A DNA stretch of 64,000 nucleotides, taken from the NCBI RefSeq assembly GCF_900215315.1, contig NZ_OBEB01000001.1, positions 682,001 through 746,000 on the forward strand, written 5' to 3'. Source of the DNA: Arsukibacterium tuosuense (GTDB lineage: Bacteria; Pseudomonadota; Gammaproteobacteria; Enterobacterales; Alteromonadaceae). Shown here piece after piece: positions 57,229 through 64,000 of the stretch. How positions within the stretch are numbered: position 1 is the stretch's first letter; each line of letters begins with the position of its first letter. The translations under genes were made by a program, and so were the position numbers. Below the pieces are notes generated by a model, which did no database searches, was not told where the DNA came from, and saw only the letters and a program-made list of their open reading frames with translations.

Positions 57229-57608
57229 GACCGCGCAGGCCAGGGCGTAACCGCCCCACTACCAAACAACATGATGCAACAGACAGGCAGATTCTGCGGC
57301 TGCATCAGGTGATGGTCGACAAGTTACTGGCCGACCCGTCTGGCTTACCCGCGATATATCAGCGGCTGGAGCAACGCTATCATGCCGGCCAGCTGCGGCA
57401 CAGCGGTTATATTCACTGGCACAGTATTCTTGATTGCATTGACCAGCCCGAACTGTTCCGACGGGAACTGCTGGACGAAGGCGAGCGGATGCGCAAACTG
57501 CGCCGCCGCACCATTCTTACCGGTATTTTAACCGAGCAGGAGCGGCTGGAACTGCTATATGCCGGATCGGACGACGCAAATCATCAAGCCATCGACGCTA
57601 ACAGCTAA
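57225..57608 (+). CDS. Unrecognised small basic protein
   Basis: A 127-residue soluble protein rich in Arg, His, Leu and Gln. I recognise no family. Helical segments such as LHQVMVDKLLADPSGLPAIY and a stretch ERMRKLRRRTILTGILTEQE are visible, with no signal peptide or membrane helix. GTG at 57225 shares bases with the TGA of the DUF393 gene (GTGA), which I take as the start; a TTG nine bases earlier or an ATG inside (near 57309) are alternatives. The coupled position between DUF393 and DUF3429 genes argues that it is real. Confidence 0.7.
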   Translation: MRPRRPGRNRPTTKQHDATDRQILRLHQVMVDKLLADPSGLPAIYQRLEQRYHAGQLRHSGYIHWHSILDCIDQPELFRRELLDEGERMRKLRRRTILTGILTEQERLELLYAGSDDANHQAIDANS

Positions 57609-57617
57609 GGACAACGC

Positions 57618-58055
57618 ATGAAACTGGTCAACACCCTGGGCTACGCCGGCCTGCTGCCGTTTGTCTTGCTGCCACTGGCATATCATATGCAGTGGCAGGC
57701 TGGCAGCACGCCGTTACTACTGCTGTATCAGGTATACAGCGCGCTGATTTTAGGCTTTATGGCTGGCGTATTATGGCCAGTGCTATATCGGCCTGAAGAC
57801 ACCGCAGCTGGCAACAAACTGGCTATGCTGGCCGTCAGCTTTCCAGTAATCAGTATTATCGGCCTGACATTTATCCCTGGCTATTTCTTACTGCTGCATG
57901 CCTTGCTATTTGTCCTGCTACGGATAACCGAATTCAGCTCGGGCATTAACCAGCGTTACAGCAAGTCTTATCAGAGCCTGCGCAATGCCTTAACCCTGGT
58001 AGTCACTGTCAGTCATTTCGTGATGTATGTACTACTTACGTTATCAGTGAGCTAA
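57618..58055 (+). CDS. DUF3429 membrane protein
   Basis: A 145-residue protein with about five short membrane helices. The pattern LGYAGLLPFVLLPLAY, YQVYSALILGFMAGVLWP and the YSKSYQSLRNALTLVV end match DUF3429. Function unknown. It starts nine bases after the previous gene with AAGGA before it, so it is third in the small operon. Confidence 0.82.
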   Translation: MKLVNTLGYAGLLPFVLLPLAYHMQWQAGSTPLLLLYQVYSALILGFMAGVLWPVLYRPEDTAAGNKLAMLAVSFPVISIIGLTFIPGYFLLLHALLFVLLRITEFSSGINQRYSKSYQSLRNALTLVVTVSHFVMYVLLTLSVS

Positions 58056-58090
58056 ACAGTTATAAACATGCCGGATACAACGCTCTTTTT

Positions 58091-58912
58091 CTATTCGTTA
58101 TGTAACAGCATCGCCATGATATCGTCATCGTCTTCGGTAAAGTCAGTCATCCTGGCGTACACCGCTTCTAAACTCAGATGCGAAGCGTGAATAAGTTTTA
58201 CCGGGAAGTCATCAAACACACCGTCTTTGACTTTTTCATTATGATTGATCATATATCGCGACAGGTAAATTAACGAAGCGAACGGTAACAAGACACCGCT
58301 GCCAGCGGGTTGTTGCTGCCACAGGATAGCATCGGCTATTTCGTCCGGGAATTTCCAGTATTTAGCCAGTTCACTACCCGCTGTAGTGTAATCGAAGCCG
58401 AACAACTCCTGCTCAGTTTTACGCCTGGGAGCCCCTGCTGCAACCTGTTGATCAATAACCTGAGCAAGATCAGGTTTTACAATATGAATAAGATACTCAC
58501 CAATGCCATGCAGCAGACCACAGGTGTAAGCCACTTCAGCATCAACTTTCAACAATTTAGCAAGCCACTTCGCCCGGTTGGCCAACATAAAAGAGCGACG
58601 CCAATACGCTTTTAAATCAAAGCTGGGCGGCGCTTTAAAACTGGATACTAAACCGATAGACAACACCAGCGTTCGCAACGCATCCCGCCCCAATACTACC
58701 AGCGCATCTTTAACCGAGCCCACTTTACGCTGACCACCATAACGTGCCGAATTTGCCAGTCGCAATACTTTGGCGGTAATGGCCTGATCGCTGGTAATAA
58801 TATTGGCCAGCTTTTCGGTAGATACATCGTCATCGTTCATACTGGCAATGAGCTTTTGCACCACTTCAGGAATACTAGGTAAATTAGTAGCTTTTTCGAT
58901 CATTTGCTGCAT
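58091..58912 (-). CDS. HDOD domain protein
   Basis: A 273-residue single HDOD-domain protein: LPSIPEVVQKLIASMNDDDVS, ITAKVLRLANSARYGGQRKVG and TCGLLHGIGEYLIH are the usual blocks. HDOD proteins are HD-like but lack the metal-binding pair needed for hydrolysis and act in signalling networks, often with cyclic di-GMP. It is next to a GGDEF-EAL gene on the same strand, about 130 bases downstream of it. Confidence 0.93.
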   Translation of the reverse strand: MQQMIEKATNLPSIPEVVQKLIASMNDDDVSTEKLANIITSDQAITAKVLRLANSARYGGQRKVGSVKDALVVLGRDALRTLVLSIGLVSSFKAPPSFDLKAYWRRSFMLANRAKWLAKLLKVDAEVAYTCGLLHGIGEYLIHIVKPDLAQVIDQQVAAGAPRRKTEQELFGFDYTTAGSELAKYWKFPDEIADAILWQQQPAGSGVLLPFASLIYLSRYMINHNEKVKDGVFDDFPVKLIHASHLSLEAVYARMTDFTEDDDDIMAMLLHNE

Positions 58913-59041
58913 GGCGTTTTTATTCCGACAGTAAACAGAGAATGCTTATATTTAAATCAGCTTAATGCTAACTTGCGATCTAAACAAGAGTTGAAATTGT
59001 TGAAGTAGTGAGAAATTTATTACAAGTCAACAAAATGTCAA

Positions 59042-60880
59042 TTAACGATATTGCTGCTTTATCCACTCTTCAGTTTCTGCAACCGGTGCCGGCCGGGCAA
59101 ATAAATACCCCTGATAACAGCGACAACCACTTTTTTGCAGTAACTGACGCTGTGCTTCGGTTTCTACCCCCTCTGCTACCAATTTCATGCCATAAGTGTT
59201 GGCGATGCCGATGATAGCATCAACGATAACCCAATCCCGGGGATTGGCCGAGCTGCCACTGCGAACAAAGTACTGATCAATTTTTACTTCATCAAACGGA
59301 AGTCTTGATAAATATGACAAGGATGAATAGCCGGTACCAAAGTCGTCCATCGAAAAACGGACGCCCAGTTGTTTAATTTGCTGCATTCTGGCAACGGCGT
59401 CATCCAGATTAGCCAGTACCAGGCCCTCGGTCAGTTCCAGGATCAGTAATTCTGGTATCAACTGATATTGCTGCAGGCATTGCTGTACTGTGCCGACAAA
59501 ATCCGGCAGATAGAACTGGCGGGCACTGATGTTAACCGACATGGTTAAACCCGCCAATTGTGGATCATTCTGCCATTGCTGTAATTGCGAGCAGGCATTT
59601 TGCAATACCCATTGGCCGATGGCTTCAATCTGGCCATTGGCTTCTGCCAGCGGAATAAATTGCGCTGGTGAAACAGCGCCTAACTCAGGATGCTGCCAGC
59701 GCAATAAAGCTTCAACGCCAATAACCTGACCGCTATCTGCCAGTTGCGGCTGATAATGTAATTGCAATTGCGCCGCCGCGACTGCGTTTGCCAGTGCAGA
59801 TTCCAGCGCATAACGTTGTTGTATTTGTTCTGTCATCGCCGGTGAAAAACACATCTGGCTGTTACCGCCATTCTGTTTGGCATGAGACAACGCAATATCA
59901 GCCCGTTTTAACAGTTCATCGGAAGACCCCCCAGTGCAGTCGGCCAGAGCATAGCCAAATGAAAAGCAACAGTGATAGTAGTGTTGGTTTAACTGAAAAG
60001 GCTGTTGCAATTGCTGACGTAACTGGCTGCAAAGTTGCTCCAATGTCGTCAGTACCTGTTGTTGTTCAGCCGGCAATGTTGCCAGTAACAACACAAATTC
60101 ATCGCTGCTTATCCGGCCACAGCTGCTGTCTGGCGGTATTGCTTTGGTTAAACGTGTGGCGACCTGCTTCAGCAGTTCATCTCCGGCCTGATGCCCCTGC
60201 GTATCGTTCAGCCGTTTAAAGTTGTCTATATCAATTAAAACAACGGCAACGAAATGCTCTTCAGGGTCCAACTCATCACAGAGCTGTTGTAATTCCTGCT
60301 GAATTTTGCCGCGATTCAGCAGGCCGGTCAGCGGATCGTAATACGCCAGCTGCCTGATTCGCTGCTCTGTTTGTTTGCGGGCAGAAATATCGGTGATAAA
60401 GCCACTCCAACTTACCCCGCCGTTATCCCGTTGTGGTTGTGCATTACCAAGCAGCCAGCGAGTCTGGCCGTCAGCGGTTACCACCCGGTGTTCCTGGTGC
60501 CACAGGCTTAAGTCGGCTGCAGAGCTATAAATTGACTGTAGCACTGCCTCCTGATCATCAGGGTGAATTGCCTGCAATACCATCATGGCATCAAGTCTGG
60601 CTTGCTCCGGCGTCACACCATAAATCTCATTGATGGTGTCACTGGCATAAGGGAAGGTAAAATTGCCGTCATTATCTAAACGGAACTCATATACCAGTCC
60701 CGGCACTCTGGAAGCAATCCGCTGCCAGCGTTGATTAAGCTGTTGTACCTTGCCGTTGGCCTGAACACGACTTTGCTGCGCTACACGCACCTGACGACGC
60801 AGCAATAGGCTCAGCGCGACAAAGAATACTATGGAAACCACCACTACTACAGCCAACATGCCCAGAGTTTGCCAGGACAT
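59042..60880 (-). CDS. PAS-GGDEF-EAL protein, likely c-di-GMP phosphodiesterase
   Basis: A 612-residue membrane-anchored signalling protein: one N-terminal helix (about 5-28), a PAS domain (about 50-175), a GGDEF domain (about 185-345) and an EAL domain (about 360-605). The cyclase site reads SSDEF instead of GGDEF, so synthesis is unlikely. The EAL part is complete (EALLRW, NISARQF, LELTE, DDFGTGYSSLSYL, EGVETE), so it should break cyclic di-GMP. The ATG at 60880 has AAGGAG seven bases before it, which decides against the longer frame. Confidence 0.93.
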   Translation of the reverse strand: MSWQTLGMLAVVVVVSIVFFVALSLLLRRQVRVAQQSRVQANGKVQQLNQRWQRIASRVPGLVYEFRLDNDGNFTFPYASDTINEIYGVTPEQARLDAMMVLQAIHPDDQEAVLQSIYSSAADLSLWHQEHRVVTADGQTRWLLGNAQPQRDNGGVSWSGFITDISARKQTEQRIRQLAYYDPLTGLLNRGKIQQELQQLCDELDPEEHFVAVVLIDIDNFKRLNDTQGHQAGDELLKQVATRLTKAIPPDSSCGRISSDEFVLLLATLPAEQQQVLTTLEQLCSQLRQQLQQPFQLNQHYYHCCFSFGYALADCTGGSSDELLKRADIALSHAKQNGGNSQMCFSPAMTEQIQQRYALESALANAVAAAQLQLHYQPQLADSGQVIGVEALLRWQHPELGAVSPAQFIPLAEANGQIEAIGQWVLQNACSQLQQWQNDPQLAGLTMSVNISARQFYLPDFVGTVQQCLQQYQLIPELLILELTEGLVLANLDDAVARMQQIKQLGVRFSMDDFGTGYSSLSYLSRLPFDEVKIDQYFVRSGSSANPRDWVIVDAIIGIANTYGMKLVAEGVETEAQRQLLQKSGCRCYQGYLFARPAPVAETEEWIKQQYR

Positions 60881-61034
60881 CACCGTCTCCTTAACCATGC
60901 TGATCACAACCAACGATACATTGACTGTGGCATGCCAGACGAGTGAGTCGATGCTGGCCATAATAAGCCAGGTTTAAATCGGTTAGCTCGTGGGTAAAGG
61001 CTAAAAATGCCATAGGCTATCCTGGTTGGCCTTG

Positions 61035-62087
61035 CTAAAAAGGCATAGGGTGCTGTTGCAGATACCGATTGATATCGTCGCTTAGTGCCGGACTCATCTT
61101 TACACCAAAGGCGGCGATATTCTGCTGCAGCTGCGCCAGGCTGGTGGCGCCGATAATGGTTGAGGTAACACCCTCTACCTGATTTACCCAAGCTAACGCC
61201 AGGGTAGCGGGGTCTAACTGATGACTGCCAGCCAGCTCAGTAAATGCCGCTATCGCCTCTGAAGATTGTGGCGTGTCGCGAAACAAACCATTGCGCTGCA
61301 GCATACTCCAGCGACTCCCCGCTGGCCTTGCGCCATTCAGGTATTTGCCCGTTAACGCCCCGCCAGCCAGCGGTGACCACGGTAAATAGGCGATATTTTC
61401 ATGCTGGCATTGTTCAATTAAATAAGGCCAGTCTTTGGTATGCAGTACGCTGAATTCGTTCTGAATCGATACCATGCGCGGTAAGTTATGCTCAGCACTG
61501 AGTTTAAGATACTGGCTGATACCCCAGGGCGTTTCATTAGATAAGCCGCAATGGCGGATTTTGCCGGCTTTTACACAGCTATCCAGCGCCTGCAGTAAAC
61601 CGAGGATTTGCTCTGTTTGCTCTGTGGCATTTACCTCAGAAAAACCAATACGGCCAACGCTGTGCTTACCGAAGTGCGGCGATACCCGGTTTGGCCAGTG
61701 CAGCTGGTACAAATCGAGATAGTCGGTTTGCAATCGTGTTAACGAGTCATCTACGGCCTGCTGCAATGTTGCGGGCGTCATTATGCCGCCGCCACGAATA
61801 TAGGATAAACCACTGCCGGCCATTTTAGTGGCCAGGATAATTTTTGCTCTTTGGTCACGGTTGCGACTAAGCCAGTCACCAATTATTCGTTCAGTCGCGC
61901 CATAGGACTCAGCTGTTGGTGGCACTGAATACATTTCAGCGGTATCAATAAAATTAACGCCCTGCGCCAGGGCGAACGCCAGCTGTTCGTCGGCATCTTG
62001 CTGGGTATTCTGGGTACCCCAGGTCATAGTGCCCAGACAAACCCGGGATACTTCAATGTTGCTGCTGCCAAGTACTGAATATTGCAT
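61035..62087 (-). CDS. Aldo/keto reductase (Tas-like)
   Basis: NADPH-dependent oxidoreductase of 350 residues. It resembles E. coli Tas: VCLGTMTWGTQNTQQDADEQL at the start, the catalytic FIDTAEMYSVPP (Asp, Tyr) and ILATKMAG (Lys), then YQLHWPNR with the His, and the C-terminal IIGATSLAQLQQNI cofactor site. The ATG at 62087 has GGA seven bases before it. Substrate unknown. Confidence 0.92.
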   Translation of the reverse strand: MQYSVLGSSNIEVSRVCLGTMTWGTQNTQQDADEQLAFALAQGVNFIDTAEMYSVPPTAESYGATERIIGDWLSRNRDQRAKIILATKMAGSGLSYIRGGGIMTPATLQQAVDDSLTRLQTDYLDLYQLHWPNRVSPHFGKHSVGRIGFSEVNATEQTEQILGLLQALDSCVKAGKIRHCGLSNETPWGISQYLKLSAEHNLPRMVSIQNEFSVLHTKDWPYLIEQCQHENIAYLPWSPLAGGALTGKYLNGARPAGSRWSMLQRNGLFRDTPQSSEAIAAFTELAGSHQLDPATLALAWVNQVEGVTSTIIGATSLAQLQQNIAAFGVKMSPALSDDINRYLQQHPMPF

Positions 62088-62176
62088 AAATAATCCGTTG
62101 TTAATCTGCTGGTTCAGCAGTTTTATGGTTTGCAAAAATGACGCTCATAAAACGCTGAAATCAGCTATTTTGCCGG

Positions 62177-63271
62177 TTACCGGGTTACCGCCAGCGCTTC
62201 AGGGCGGTGAACCTGTTCAGGTACTACCGCCTGGGCTGTCATTTTATCCTGCGCCAGCTCTTTGTCATCCTGATCCGGGTCCACACCATCCTGCGGCTGT
62301 TGCCGGCCGGTGTAACATAAACGGATCAACATTGGAAAGTGATCAGAGCCGATAGACGGCAAACGCTGTAGCTGCTGCAAGGTAAAGTGGCTGCTATGAA
62401 ATAAATGATCCAGCGGCCAGCGCATAAACGGATAGTCGGCATGAAAGCTGTTATACATACCCCGCCCGATCCTGGGATCGAGTAAGCCACTGATTTTACG
62501 GAACAAGCGCGTAGTTTCCGACCAGGCCACGTCATTTAAATCACCGGCAACAATCACCGGTGTTTTAACCTGTTTAACGCTGGCAGCGACCACCAGCAAT
62601 TCAGCATCCCGCTCTGCTGAGCTGGCATTTTCAGTGGGACTGGGTGGTGCCGGATGCAAAAAATGTACGGCAATCCGGCTACCATCTGTTAACTCTGCTT
62701 CGGCATGAACCGAGGGAACGCCTTCCTCCACCAAAAACTGCAATGACGGATTGTGCAGCGGCAGGCGTGAGTAAACGTGCATACCGTATAAATTGTCAAG
62801 CGGACACTTTACGCTGTAAGGATAATCATCACTAAGCTGGTCAAGTTGTTGCTGCCACCAGCTATCGGATTCCAGCGTAACCAGAATATCTGGCTGATGC
62901 TGCCGGACCAACTCAATTAACGCCTGAGCATTGCGGTTAGACGCCAGCACATTAGCATTAAGAATAGCAATGCACGGGCTGTCACTTTCAGCCGCCGTGG
63001 CCATCACCTCTTTGCGAAACAATGGCGTGTAGGGCACTATCCACCACAACTGAAACATCAGGCAGCCAGCACTCACCAGCAGCATCGGCCATTGGCTTGC
63101 CTGGCTGAAATCGATCAGCAGCAGCTGCACCACAATAATAAGCAAAGCCAGCACGGCCAGTTGCAGCCGTGGAAAATCCAGACCACGCACCCACCAGGCT
63201 TCAAACCGCCACAATGGCAGTAAAGTTAATACTGCTAACAGCAAGCTGGCCAGCCATAATCCGATAAACAT
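62177..63271 (-). CDS. Endonuclease/exonuclease/phosphatase family membrane protein
   Basis: A 364-residue protein with three N-terminal membrane helices (about 3-20, 35-57 and 62-82) and an EEP domain facing the periplasm (about 100-335). Catalytic motifs are AILNANVLASN, VTLESDSWW, VAGDLNDVAWSE and GSDHFPMLI. Relatives act on phosphodiesters of DNA, RNA, lipids or sugars, and the substrate here is unknown. The last 30 residues are acidic and look disordered. Confidence 0.88.
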   Translation of the reverse strand: MFIGLWLASLLLAVLTLLPLWRFEAWWVRGLDFPRLQLAVLALLIIVVQLLLIDFSQASQWPMLLVSAGCLMFQLWWIVPYTPLFRKEVMATAAESDSPCIAILNANVLASNRNAQALIELVRQHQPDILVTLESDSWWQQQLDQLSDDYPYSVKCPLDNLYGMHVYSRLPLHNPSLQFLVEEGVPSVHAEAELTDGSRIAVHFLHPAPPSPTENASSAERDAELLVVAASVKQVKTPVIVAGDLNDVAWSETTRLFRKISGLLDPRIGRGMYNSFHADYPFMRWPLDHLFHSSHFTLQQLQRLPSIGSDHFPMLIRLCYTGRQQPQDGVDPDQDDKELAQDKMTAQAVVPEQVHRPEALAVTR

Positions 63272-63370
63272 TAATCTTTCCCTTTAAACCTGATACCCAG
63301 CCACTTTAGGGGCTTAGCCTGCAAAATGCCAGTAATACCCCGGTGCATTCCACAATAAAAGCCCGGAAAT

Positions 63371-63404
63371 AAAAACGCCACCGGCAGGTGGCGTTTTGTT
63401 TAAC
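63371..63404 (-). terminator. Terminator of the M16 peptidase gene
   Basis: Stem AACGCCACC/GGTGGCGTT with a 4-base loop (GGCA on the plus strand). The minus strand continues as TTTTTATTT, a good termination run, soon after the stop codon. Confidence 0.8.
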
Positions 63405-63412
63405 CAATTATC

Positions 63413-64000
63413 TTATAAAGATAAATCTTCCACCGGATAACCCAGTGCTTCCAGTTCTGGTCGCAGTACCGCTGAGTCACCCACTACCACTATCACCATT
63501 TCCTTCGGATCAAAGTGTTGTTGCGCCAGTTGGTTTATCTGTTGTTTACTGATGTTGGCAATAATGGCGTTGCGCTCATCAACAAAGGTTGGCGCTAAAT
63601 CATGCTGCAGGATCTGCGCTAAAAAACCCAGCTTGGCATTGGGTGTTTCATACTTTAACGCATCACGCTGATTCAGTGCCCGGCGCATAAACGCCAGCTC
63701 CGGATCAGTTACGCCCTCAGCACTGAAGCGGTTAAGCTCATCGATAAACTCTTTAACCGACGCGGCAGTGGCATCAGCGCGCACTGCAGCAGAGGCAACG
63801 AATACCCCGGTGTAACCGTCGGCGCTGAAACCGGTGCGGGCACCATAAGTGTAACCTTTGTCTTCGCGCAGATTCAGGTTGATCCTGCTGTTAAAGTTAC
63901 CGCCGATGGTAAAATTCGCCAGACCGGTTTTAAAGTATTCACCGGTAATATCCTCAGATAAACTGCGTTTACCAATCCGGATTTCGGACTGCGGTGAGTC
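63413..64000 (-). CDS. M16 family peptidase, C-terminal part (5' end outside window)
   Basis: The frame is open to the window edge and gives 195 residues that belong to the second domain of an M16 zinc peptidase (insulinase/pitrilysin type). SEIRIGKRSL, GGNFNSRINLNLREDKGYTYGARTGF (as separate blocks, the second being the RXXXXY segment) and FIDELNRFSAEGVTDPEL are typical. The zinc-binding HXXEH would lie in the missing part. A GTG at 63784 is only an internal codon. It ends before a strong terminator. Confidence 0.9.
   Translation of the reverse strand, partial: DSPQSEIRIGKRSLSEDITGEYFKTGLANFTIGGNFNSRINLNLREDKGYTYGARTGFSADGYTGVFVASAAVRADATAASVKEFIDELNRFSAEGVTDPELAFMRRALNQRDALKYETPNAKLGFLAQILQHDLAPTFVDERNAIIANISKQQINQLAQQHFDPKEMVIVVVGDSAVLRPELEALGYPVEDLSL

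Noticed and set aside
1..64000. CRISPR array, prophage, integron or complete insertion sequence
   Set aside because: No regular spaced repeats, no transposase, integrase or phage structural genes were found; the repeats present are explained above.

Overview
The window reads as a chromosomal segment of a free-living, probably aquatic gammaproteobacterium of the Alteromonadales/Chromatiaceae-like group (Rheinheimera, Alishewanella and Arsukibacterium are the closest matches by protein style). This is inferred from the core gene order (ybgC-tolQRAB-pal-cpoB, tRNA-Lys cluster, nadA; aspS-yebC-ruvCAB; cmoAB; purMN), from the secreted nuclease, PEP-CTERM-like and tricorn-like proteins, and from the many signalling proteins. 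I see no prophage, complete insertion sequence, rRNA operon or CRISPR array.

Layout. 1-1300: the 3' part of an FkbM-type methyltransferase, then a tandem repeat block of tRNA-derived, strongly hairpinned units downstream of a tRNA-Ser(GGA). 1357-8200, all on the minus strand: nadA, four tRNA-Lys(UUU) genes, and the Tol-Pal envelope operon. 8195-8948: a non-coding stretch with a candidate small RNA (promoter, two internal hairpins, terminator) and a 139-bp palindromic element. 8949-13779: ruvB, ruvA, ruvC, yebC and aspS. 13863-16682: a large membrane GGDEF sensor with three periplasmic solute-binding domains. 16885-22453, plus strand: cmoA, cmoB, a LysR regulator, a small unknown gene, purM, purN and a DUF3108 protein. 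22717-25206: fadE with a FadR-like operator. 25305-28431: an operon of a secreted ExeM/NucH nuclease that ends in a dockerin, and a cohesin-like protein with a PEP-CTERM-like tail.

28622-41741: ppnP, an Atm1-type ABC exporter, a DksA-type zinc-finger protein, a nitroreductase, a Tat-exported dienelactone hydrolase, a Ca/Na exchanger, a tricorn-like protease, a P2-type cation ATPase and a second PEP-CTERM-like protein. 41817-50553: a TolB-like/TPR membrane protein, a DUF4426 lipoprotein, an SPFH/ribbon-helix-helix pair with a palindrome upstream, an AT-rich BlaI/M56 pair with two operator palindromes, a Tat-exported class V aminotransferase and a chemotaxis transducer with a duplicated 3' end. 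50695-64000: selU-selD, a TetR-like regulator, DUF2254, an M1 aminopeptidase, a DUF393/unknown/DUF3429 cluster, an HDOD protein, a GGDEF-EAL protein, an aldo/keto reductase, a membrane-anchored EEP phosphatase/nuclease and the 3' part of an M16 peptidase.

The best candidates for something little described are the dockerin-nuclease/cohesin operon, the tRNA-Ser repeat units with compensatory stem changes, and the promoter-to-terminator small RNA candidate beside ruvB. All function calls rest on reading motifs by eye; no database search was run.
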